Assembly: GCA_025927935.1 (NCBI GenBank) | Contig: JAICKM010000175.1 | Span: forward strand, 1 to 10,854 | Direction: 5' to 3' | DNA length: 10,854 nucleotides | From: Chloroflexia bacterium | GTDB lineage: Bacteria > Chloroflexota > Chloroflexia > QHBQ01 > JADMIH01 | The notes under the pieces: generated by a model | The model's database searches: none | What the model was told of the DNA's origin: nothing | What the model saw: only the letters and a program-made list of their open reading frames with translations | Shown: one piece after another, positions 1 to 6,108 of the stretch | How positions within the stretch are numbered: the stretch's first letter is position 1 | How the letters are laid out: each line of letters begins with the position of its first letter | Made by a program: the position numbers and the translations under genes

Positions 1-7
1 GGCGCAT
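1..7 (-). CDS. possible start of a further cassette gene, cut by the window edge
   Basis: Seven bases after the TGA stop of the CNB-PqqD-M50 gene there is an ATG (complement of 5-7), in the same direction. The spacing resembles a tightly packed operon, so the cassette may continue to the left with, for example, a transporter or another modification enzyme. Only two codons are visible and no strong Shine-Dalgarno sequence precedes it (a GGAAAG lies about 12 bases upstream), so the start may be chance. Nothing can be said about the product. Confidence 0.25.
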
Positions 8-14
8 GGCGCGT

Positions 15-2126
15 TCAGGCTTTCCGCAGCGGAGCATCAGGCGCGGGCGCCCGGCGCACGCCGCGCCGCAGATCGCGCCACGCGCCGCGCAGGATGAGGC
101 CGGCCATCAGCGCGGCGATCGTCCAGCCCAGCACGCCCGCGACCAGGGGCGGCAGAACATTGCCCACGGCCCCCTGCACGTAACCCTGGTAGGCGCGCAG
201 CACGAGCACCGTTACAACCAGGGTGTAGACGAGCGCCAGCGTCCCGTAGACCGTGTAAATCCGCCGCTGGCGCCGGTTCTGCGTGGTCGGCCCCGTCCGC
301 CAGAGCATCCCACCCACGAAGGCCAGGGCCTTCACCCGCAGATTCGGCACATCGAGCCAGTCCATCAGCACATAGTAGCCATCCATCTCGATCAGCGGAT
401 TCATGTTGCTGAGGCCGAGCACGAACCCGGTCGCCGCGAACTGGAAGAGCAGCGTGCGCGCGATCGGATCGGCGACCAGCGGGATGGCTAGCGTAGCGAG
501 GGCGCTCAGCAGGAAGTTGGTGTACGGGCCGGCGAAGGCGACTGCCGCGCGGCGGTCGCGGGACGACAGCCACATATCGCTTGTATCGACGAAGGCGACC
601 GGCAAGAAGAGATACCAGCCGACCCCGGCGCGATGCACCTCGCGTCCGTAATGTTTGGTCGTCGCCGCGTGGGCAAGTTCATGGAGCACGACCTGGACAA
701 ATAGCCCGACCGTCAGCACGAAGGCCAGGCCACCGGCCGTGGTATTCGCCGCCCCCAGCACCCCGCCCATCGTGACGTCGCGGACGAAGAACGCCGCTCC
801 GGCAAGCGTGATGAACAGGAGCAGCGCCTGGATCGGGCGGAAGTAGAGCGGGCGCAGCGCGTAGCGATACAGGTTGGTGACCAGATGGTCGACGTCAGGC
901 AGCGAGTAGTAGCGCGTTGCGGCCGGCAAGCGTAGCCGCAAAGCCCGGCCCCGCCGCGGTTGCGTACCCTCCTGCGCACCGGCCAACTGCTGGGCGTCCA
1001 CTCGCTGGATCTGGACGAACCCCGCCGCGTTAAGCTGGAGGATGGCCGCGAGCACGGCGTCGAGGCCGAACACCTTGAACCGCGTGAAGTACGCGCGGGT
1101 AAGGTCACGCACAGTGGTCTGGCCGTCCATCAGGTCCCACAGGAAAGCGCCCTGCTCGGAGAGCTTGGTGTAGCGGTTGTGCTCGGTATCCTTCAGCACG
1201 TACACCACTTCGCCGTCGCTGCTGGCTTGGCTCTCCATCACCCAGTGGGCGATCCGCCGGGGTCGCTGCCGCTGGAGGGTAAGCTGCAGGAAGTAGTTGC
1301 TGCGGTCCTGATACATGCGCAGCGTCGCCACGAAGTCCTCGCGCGTCAGGCGCAGTACTTCCACCGGCTCCAAGGCGCGCACCGTCGCCGAGCGCGGCTC
1401 GCTGGTGAGCAGGGCTTGTTCCCCGAAGGCGTCACCCGCGCCCAGTGTCGAGATCCGGTATTCGCTGCCGTCGGCGCGGGCCGCCACGACTTCCACCTGC
1501 CCGCGGCGGATGATATAGAAAGCGTCGCCCGGCTCGCCTTCCCGAATGATCGGCGCCCCCGGCTCGAAGGCCACCGCTTGCAGGCGGGGTGCCAGCCAGC
1601 TCAGGGCCGCGGGGGGTAGGCGGGCGAAAGGGGAGGCCCGGCCCAGGTCGGCAGCCACGCCGCGCAGGGCCATCTCGCATTCCAGCGCCAGGGCCAAGCC
1701 GCGGTACTGGTTCACCGCCTGCGTGAAGGTCGGGCCGTCCAGGGTATAAAGCACGAGATCGCTCACCGCCCGCACCGTGGCCCGGCGCAGCCCACCCATC
1801 AGCAGCGCCATCTCGCCGAAGCCGTCGCCCGGCCCCAAGTGGGCCAGCAGGGTATGCCGCGCGGGATCCGGGGTCCAGGGCGCCGTGCCGGCGGACTGTG
1901 GGGGCAGCCCACCTTTGGCGACCCAGACCTCGGCTTCGCCCGCGGCGATCAGATAGTAGTGATCGGCCTCGGTCTGCTCTTGGATGACGACGACGCCGGC
2001 GGGCACGGTCTGCTGCGCCAGGTGGGCGAGCAACTCCTCGTGCGCCTCGGGCGGCAGGGCACCCAGGACGGGGGAGCGGGCCAGCACCTCGCGCACGGCA
2101 GCATGATCCAGCATCGGTGGCGTCAT
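15..2126 (-). CDS. membrane protein: two cyclic-nucleotide-binding domains, PqqD-like domain, M50 metallopeptidase
   Basis: A 703-residue multidomain protein. Residues about 15-140 and 166-275 are two CRP/PKA-type cyclic-nucleotide-binding domains. Both keep the phosphate-cassette Glu of FGE (E105, E236) and the Arg before the AT pair (R114 in LRRAT, R245 in PRSAT), so both look able to bind a nucleotide. Residues about 306-372 resemble PqqD, the fold of RiPP recognition elements. Hydrophobic segments start near 433, and the M50 zinc site is HELAH (482-486) with the distal NPLIEMDG motif (576-583, D582 as third ligand). Further membrane segments lie near 530-550, 558-575, 625-645 and 660-680. 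M50 enzymes cleave substrates within or near the membrane; family members beside peptide clusters are often annotated as peptide zinc metalloproteases. The gene starts 48 bases after the precursor gene, so it probably processes or exports that peptide. The ribosome site is weak (AAAGAG), and ATG codon 5 is an alternative start. Confidence 0.9.
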   Translation of the reverse strand: MTPPMLDHAAVREVLARSPVLGALPPEAHEELLAHLAQQTVPAGVVVIQEQTEADHYYLIAAGEAEVWVAKGGLPPQSAGTAPWTPDPARHTLLAHLGPGDGFGEMALLMGGLRRATVRAVSDLVLYTLDGPTFTQAVNQYRGLALALECEMALRGVAADLGRASPFARLPPAALSWLAPRLQAVAFEPGAPIIREGEPGDAFYIIRRGQVEVVAARADGSEYRISTLGAGDAFGEQALLTSEPRSATVRALEPVEVLRLTREDFVATLRMYQDRSNYFLQLTLQRQRPRRIAHWVMESQASSDGEVVYVLKDTEHNRYTKLSEQGAFLWDLMDGQTTVRDLTRAYFTRFKVFGLDAVLAAILQLNAAGFVQIQRVDAQQLAGAQEGTQPRRGRALRLRLPAATRYYSLPDVDHLVTNLYRYALRPLYFRPIQALLLFITLAGAAFFVRDVTMGGVLGAANTTAGGLAFVLTVGLFVQVVLHELAHAATTKHYGREVHRAGVGWYLFLPVAFVDTSDMWLSSRDRRAAVAFAGPYTNFLLSALATLAIPLVADPIARTLLFQFAATGFVLGLSNMNPLIEMDGYYVLMDWLDVPNLRVKALAFVGGMLWRTGPTTQNRRQRRIYTVYGTLALVYTLVVTVLVLRAYQGYVQGAVGNVLPPLVAGVLGWTIAALMAGLILRGAWRDLRRGVRRAPAPDAPLRKA

Positions 2127-2174
2127 GGTAGCTCTTTGTACGGATTCCGCTTAATTGCGTGACCCAGGCCGATA

Positions 2175-2408
2175 TCAGGGGTTCTGGCCTTTAGCGCCGA
2201 GTCCTGTATGGGACATGCGGCTGCGCAGCTCCTCAACAATTTCGGCATCCGACGCGCCCGGCCGGCCGAGGAAGGCGCGCACATCGTCGGCGGTGATGTT
2301 AAAGCCGGCGCCGTTGGCAGCGCCGAGCGGGTCATGGGCCAGGGCGGTCCGAAAATCGGGGTCCGCCGCCGCGCGATCGATGATCTGCTGGACGGTTTCA
2401 TTGGTCAT
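2175..2408 (-). CDS. NHLP/Nif11-like RiPP precursor peptide candidate
   Basis: A 77-residue peptide. Residues 5-47 match the general pattern of nitrile-hydratase-alpha-like (NHLP) leader peptides: an amphipathic helix, then ADPDFR (15-20), LAHDP (23-27), a Gly-rich turn, and a second helix starting ITADDVRAFL (38-47). Residues from about 48 would be the core region and C-terminal tail, ending GLGAKGQNP. There is no cysteine, so lanthionine or thioether crosslinks are unlikely. The only lysine is K73. Ser/Thr candidates in the tail are S53, S63, S66 and T68. No clear GG cleavage site is present. The start is supported by AAAGGGG a few bases upstream. It lies 28 bases after the acyltransferase-like gene and 48 bases before the PqqD-M50 gene, which supports a substrate role. 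It could instead be a non-modified NHLP-clan protein. The leader family is fairly sure; the modification is not known. Confidence 0.8.
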   Translation of the reverse strand: MTNETVQQIIDRAAADPDFRTALAHDPLGAANGAGFNITADDVRAFLGRPGASDAEIVEELRSRMSHTGLGAKGQNP

Positions 2409-2436
2409 TGAAGTACCCCTTTCTTAACCATAAACC

Positions 2437-3492
2437 TTATCGGTTGTTGCCAACAGCGCCGGCGATGACCGGCGCGCCCTCTGCCCGGCCAGAGTCCGGC
2501 GAATCCGTCGCCTGTACCGGGCCAGGGTCCGGCGAATCCCCCGCCTGCGCGGGCCGGATCCAGACCCATCCTTCCCAATGTGCCGGATCCACACGGACCG
2601 TCTGGTCGAGCAGTTGTTGCAGGGCGGCCACGACTCCCTGACCTGCGCCACCGGGTGGATCGGGCGCTGCCGGCGGGTTGCAGCTTACGACGTAGCGGTC
2701 GTCTAGGCCGGGGTGGATATGCAGGGTCACGACCGGACACTGAGCCGCACGGGCCAGCCAGGGTACGCCGCCCGGCAGCCCCAGCGCCGCCGGACCGAGG
2801 GTCAGGACGGCAGCGTGCCGATCCGTGGGATCGACAAAGTAGGGCTCGGCACAGAAATAGACCGTTTCGCCGGCACGGAGCCGGCTCAGGAGCGTGCGCA
2901 CCACCGCCGGCGCTAAAGCCACGGACCGCGATCGCTCGATCACCGTCACCGCCCCCGGTGCCAGCAAGCCCGCCGCCTCCAGTCGCTGGATTTGCCGTGT
3001 GGTGCGGGCGCCCAATGCCGGTCGGTCGGCGACCATCATTATCGTCAGCCGGCGAAACAGGCCCCGCCCGGTAGCCTGCACCAGCCACAGCCAGAGCAAA
3101 CTCGAATAGAGACTGTAGTGGAGCGAAGTCAGCAAAAGCCCGCGCGCTTGTTCCGTGCGCTCCAGCCATAACCGCCCCGCGACCTCAACGGAGTCGACTA
3201 GCGTGGTGATGGCCGCAGGGGGCAACTCCAGGGCCATTTCTGAGTGGATCCATTCCTGGCGGTAACAGAATAAGGCACGGCGGGCCTGGTACGCGGCCGC
3301 CTCAGGACTGAGGCCCAGGTAGTCCCCCATCCGTTGAGCAATCGGGCCGAGCCTGTCTTGCTCGATGGTGCTAACGGGTTGCGCCAGGGCCACGAAGCAC
3401 GCACCCCGGTAGGCCGCCCAGAACGCGTCTCCGGACGCAAAGGCGCCGTCCTGAAGCTCGGTTGCCCTGGCAGTCCCACCCGATTGGTCCAT
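2437..3492 (-). CDS. LpxL/HtrB-like lysophospholipid acyltransferase-family protein
   Basis: A 351-residue protein from the ATG at 3490-3492. An in-frame GTG at 3498 would add two residues, but the AGGAG at 3501-3505 is 2 bases from the GTG and 8 from the ATG, so the ATG is preferred. Layout resembles LpxL-type acyltransferases: an N-terminal helical region with an aromatic-rich RRALFCYRQEW stretch (about 71-81), then a helix ending in LLLTSLH with H125, a mid-domain with ADRP, GETVYF and a G-x-PWLARAAQCPVVTLHIHPG segment (about 242-262), and PAHWEGWVWIRP near 303-314, which recalls the PEQW-type C-terminal motif. The HX4D/E catalytic motif reads HYSLYS: the acid is a serine. The tail (about 315-338) carries an 11-residue tandem repeat. 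No signal peptide is evident. It is first in the cassette, 28 bases before the precursor, so acylation of the peptide is a reasonable inference. It might instead be a non-catalytic binding protein. Confidence 0.72.
   Translation of the reverse strand: MDQSGGTARATELQDGAFASGDAFWAAYRGACFVALAQPVSTIEQDRLGPIAQRMGDYLGLSPEAAAYQARRALFCYRQEWIHSEMALELPPAAITTLVDSVEVAGRLWLERTEQARGLLLTSLHYSLYSSLLWLWLVQATGRGLFRRLTIMMVADRPALGARTTRQIQRLEAAGLLAPGAVTVIERSRSVALAPAVVRTLLSRLRAGETVYFCAEPYFVDPTDRHAAVLTLGPAALGLPGGVPWLARAAQCPVVTLHIHPGLDDRYVVSCNPPAAPDPPGGAGQGVVAALQQLLDQTVRVDPAHWEGWVWIRPAQAGDSPDPGPVQATDSPDSGRAEGAPVIAGAVGNNR
2487..2552. repeat. 33-bp tandem duplication in the acyltransferase-like gene
   Basis: Two adjacent 33-bp units (2487-2519 and 2520-2552) differ at about six positions. 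They encode two 11-residue units, QAGDSPDPGPV and QATDSPDSGRA, in the C-terminal tail. The unit is a multiple of three, so the frame is kept, as expected of an expanding coding minisatellite. The tail is Pro/Asp/Ser rich and probably disordered. Confidence 0.85.
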
Positions 3493-3617
3493 CGCCACGT
3501 CTCCTGGGGTACAGCGTTGAGACTATGATATGCGATGCCGGTACGGTTTACGGTGCAGGTGTTTGCGGCCGCGCGGTAAAGTTGGGAACGGTACGTGGTC
3601 GTAGATCAGACCTGGGT

Positions 3618-3643
3618 GCCGCCGGTCAAGCAAAACCGGCGGC
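3618..3643 (-). promoter_or_regulatory. hairpin at the 5' end of the cassette transcript
   Basis: A perfect 9-bp inverted repeat (GCCGCCGGT at 3618-3626, ACCGGCGGC at 3635-3643) with an 8-base loop. Given the promoter at 3653-3681, transcription should start near 3646, which puts the hairpin within the first 30 nt of the RNA. It could protect the 5' end or act as a regulatory structure. It lacks a following U run on the minus strand, so it is not a typical terminator. The remaining leader, about 125 nt down to the start codon at 3492, shows no riboswitch I recognise. Confidence 0.6.
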
Positions 3644-3660
3644 TAGGATTCCATCCTAGC
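3642..3660. promoter_or_regulatory. inverted repeat covering the cassette -10 element (possible operator)
   Basis: GCTAGGA (3642-3648) and TCCTAGC (3654-3660) form a perfect 7-bp inverted repeat with a 5-base centre. The TAGGAT -10 hexamer lies in the right arm, and the predicted start site lies in the left arm. A dimeric repressor bound here would block transcription. It also overlaps the leader hairpin by two bases. The position is suggestive, but no regulator is identified. Confidence 0.45.
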
Positions 3661-3681
3661 ATATGGGTTACGGCCTGTCAA
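3653..3681 (-). promoter_or_regulatory. sigma-70-type promoter of the RiPP cassette
   Basis: On the minus strand TTGACA (complement of 3676-3681) is followed after exactly 17 bases by TAGGAT (complement of 3653-3658). The -35 is perfect and the -10 matches four of six consensus bases. It gives a leader of about 155 nt before the acyltransferase-like gene, and reads away from the end of the catabolic operon, so the cassette has its own transcription unit. The stretch 3682-3827, between this promoter and the GMC gene, holds no gene; only a weak 6-bp inverted repeat (GCGAAG/CTTCGC, 3734-3765) is visible there. Confidence 0.65.
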
Positions 3682-3827
3682 GGGTATTAGCATGGAACAT
3701 GGGACCGGCGCGGCAGGTTGCCGCGTCACATAGGCGAAGCCCTCTGCCCGTTATTTGCCCTTCGCGATGCACAATCCAGATATAGACGGCGCGTTGTAGC
3801 TCGCGTAGAAACCAGCGCGCCAGCGCA

Positions 3828-6101
3828 TTAAGCGTCCACCTCACCCACCCGTAGCCGCCGGGCGAGTCGCTCCGCCGCGCGCCAGCACACCGCCCACATG
3901 GTCAGCGTCGGGTTGACGCCAGGACAGGTTGGGAACACCGCCGTGCTGAACACATACAGCCCCGGCGTATCATGCACGCGCAGGTCGGGATCGACCACCG
4001 AAGTCGCCGGGTCTTCGCCCATGCGGCACCCGCCCAGATCGTGACTGCTCACAACGCCGTTGAAGCGCGGCCCGCACCAGGTCGAAGTCGCCCCCATAGC
4101 GCGCAGGATGGCCTCGGCCTGGCCCTCCATGAAGCCGGCCAGGCGGTGCTCGTTTTGCTGCATGTCGTAGGTAATCCGCAAGAGGGGCAGGCCCAGACCG
4201 CTACGATCATGGTGGCGCGGGTCGAGATCCAGGTAGTTCGCGTGGTAGGACAGCGAGTCGGGTTGCAGGCGCACCGCGGTGATATGCTGCCACTGGCGCA
4301 GATGATCCTTATACGGCTTCCCCCACGACCGCACGGTAGGCGGCAGCGCCTCGCGGCTGATCTGGATGGGCAGGCGCTGGTTCTCGATGTTGGGCGTCGC
4401 CCCGCCGACGAACCCGTGCGCCACCGAGTCGAAGTCCACGGAGATAAAATCGTCCAGGCTCCACATCTGCGCCGCCGGGCCGGTGTGGGCGTTGAAGACA
4501 ACGTCGGGCACCAGGCCCGACACATCGGCCCAGAGTTTCGTCATCAGGTGCTTGCCGACCTGGCCGGTATTGTTGCCCAGCCCGTGCGGGTGCCGCCCGG
4601 CGCCGGAAAGGAACAGCAACCGCACGTTCTCAAAGGTGTAGCTGCACAAGATAACTGTGCGGGCCTCCTGCACCTGCCAGTTGCCGTTGGCGTCCACGTA
4701 TTCGACACCGGAGGCATGCCCGGCGGCATCGGTGAGCACGCGGACGGCGCGACAATGGGTGCGCAGATCGAAGTTGCCGGTCGCCAGCGCCTGGGGCACC
4801 CAGGTCAGCCCCGGATACCAGCGCTCGTTGTTGAAAGGACCGAACCCGCCGCTCCAGGCGCAATAGGTGGTGGCCGGAAATCCGTTGTAGGGTTCGCTGT
4901 TCACGGCCACCGGCGTGGGATAGGGATGCAGCCCCAGCGACTCGGTCGCCGTGCGGAAGGACTCGCCCATCGTGAAGGGGCGCATGGGCGGCAATGGATA
5001 GGGCTTGCTACGGGGGACGAACGGGTTGCGGCTGCCGTCGCCGGCCACGCCGATATGGTCCTCGACGCGCGTATAGTACGGCTCCAGGTCGTCATACATA
5101 AGCGGCCAGTCGGCCAGCGTGTGGCCTTCGGGTAATACGCCCTCGCCCCAGCGTTCGCGGACATACGTGCGATACTTGAAGTGATGGGGATGCAGGCGCC
5201 GCAAGGCACCGCCCCAGTGGATGACCGATCCGCCGATCCCGTTCATCATGCGGCCCAGCGTGAACCGCGCCTCCTGGTCCGGCGAGTCTGCGTTCAGGCG
5301 CCAGCGGGGGGTCTCGCTCAGGAACTTGAGGCCCATCTCGCCGCGGCAGTAGTAGGCGGAACCCAGTTCATCGGGCACGAAGTCCCGGTTGGTGCGCCAC
5401 GGTCCGGCCTCCAGGCCGACCACGCGAAGCCCGGCGCCGGCCAGGATTGCGGCAGCCAGCGCCCCTGCCGCCCCCACGCCGACCAGCACGACATCAGCAG
5501 GGCCGGCGGGCGGTTGGCCCCCGCGTTGCGGATCGTAGCCGGGGATCTCCAGTGGCTCCCGCGGGCCGCCGTCGAGCGAGTAGCCCACATCGGCCAGCGA
5601 CTGGATCACGCCGCCCTTCAGCGCCGGTTCGGCAGCCAGGTTCTCCTCCGCCGAGTTCTCAACCCAGAAACCGGGATGGCCCAGGAACCGCCAGCCTTGC
5701 TTGTCGCGGTTGCCGCCGTAGACGGGATCGGCGAAGAGTCCTTCCTGGAGATGGGCACGCAGTGTCTGGAAGAACTCGCGCGGTGGCGGCACATGAAAAT
5801 CGGGGATGGCGCCGTGTTCCAGTTCACCAAGCAACGTGTCCTGCTGCTCCGGCGCACAGTCCGCAAACGGGCCGCCATAACGCGTGCAGGCGACCCGGTC
5901 CAGGGTAGCCAGCCCCACACGATAGGCCGGCGCCTTGTCCCGGTAGGCGCCGGCCAGCGCTCGGTCCACGTAGTTAGTGACTCCGATGGCCGTCGCCCCT
6001 GGACTGTCGTCGCCTGCCGGAAACATCCGCTCGAATATTGCCGCTGCCGTGCGCGCTTCATAGGGATTCAGGGCAATCAGCGCAGCGGGGAGTTCAGCCA
6101 T
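3828..6101 (-). CDS. GMC-family oxidoreductase fused to gluconate 2-dehydrogenase subunit 3-like domain
   Basis: A 757-residue fusion. Residues about 10-150 resemble the small gamma subunit (subunit 3) of gluconate 2-dehydrogenase-type complexes, with a conserved-looking stretch from DFHVPPPREFF to YGGNRDKQGWRFLGHPG. Residues about 200-757 are a GMC flavoprotein. The FAD-binding Rossmann start reads VVLVGVGAAGALAA (about 204-217) and ends in LEAG; GGSVIHWGG follows near 290. The C-terminal domain has SSHDLGGCRMG with the likely catalytic H687 and PGVNPTLTM with N730. In known relatives the two parts are separate subunits, the complex is exported by Tat and passes electrons to a cytochrome c. 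Here no Tat signal is visible at the N terminus and no cytochrome gene is in the window. The start is supported by GAGGAA, which overlaps the TGA of the aldehyde dehydrogenase gene 7 bases upstream, implying coupled translation. The substrate is probably a sugar, sugar acid or polyol; which one is not known. Confidence 0.9.
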   Translation of the reverse strand: MAELPAALIALNPYEARTAAAIFERMFPAGDDSPGATAIGVTNYVDRALAGAYRDKAPAYRVGLATLDRVACTRYGGPFADCAPEQQDTLLGELEHGAIPDFHVPPPREFFQTLRAHLQEGLFADPVYGGNRDKQGWRFLGHPGFWVENSAEENLAAEPALKGGVIQSLADVGYSLDGGPREPLEIPGYDPQRGGQPPAGPADVVLVGVGAAGALAAAILAGAGLRVVGLEAGPWRTNRDFVPDELGSAYYCRGEMGLKFLSETPRWRLNADSPDQEARFTLGRMMNGIGGSVIHWGGALRRLHPHHFKYRTYVRERWGEGVLPEGHTLADWPLMYDDLEPYYTRVEDHIGVAGDGSRNPFVPRSKPYPLPPMRPFTMGESFRTATESLGLHPYPTPVAVNSEPYNGFPATTYCAWSGGFGPFNNERWYPGLTWVPQALATGNFDLRTHCRAVRVLTDAAGHASGVEYVDANGNWQVQEARTVILCSYTFENVRLLFLSGAGRHPHGLGNNTGQVGKHLMTKLWADVSGLVPDVVFNAHTGPAAQMWSLDDFISVDFDSVAHGFVGGATPNIENQRLPIQISREALPPTVRSWGKPYKDHLRQWQHITAVRLQPDSLSYHANYLDLDPRHHDRSGLGLPLLRITYDMQQNEHRLAGFMEGQAEAILRAMGATSTWCGPRFNGVVSSHDLGGCRMGEDPATSVVDPDLRVHDTPGLYVFSTAVFPTCPGVNPTLTMWAVCWRAAERLARRLRVGEVDA

Positions 6102-6108
6102 AGGTTCC

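Noticed and set aside
2405..3169. 254-codon minus-strand frame overlapping the acyltransferase-like gene
   Set aside because: A different frame of the same strand, Arg/Pro/Gly rich, without domain signal or ribosome site. The 2437-3492 frame has the LPLAT-like features.
3525..3530. TATCAT as a -10 for the acyltransferase-like gene
   Set aside because: No acceptable -35 lies about 17 bases upstream. The TTGACA-17-TAGGAT pair at 3653-3681 is far better.
3734..3765. Inverted repeat as terminator of the catabolic operon
   Set aside because: Only a 6-bp stem with a 20-base loop and no T run follows on the minus strand.
3972..5135. 387-codon open frame on the plus strand
   Set aside because: It lies antisense to the GMC gene, whose motifs are clear. 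The translation is low-complexity and His/Arg/Gly rich, as expected of a shadow frame in GC-rich DNA.
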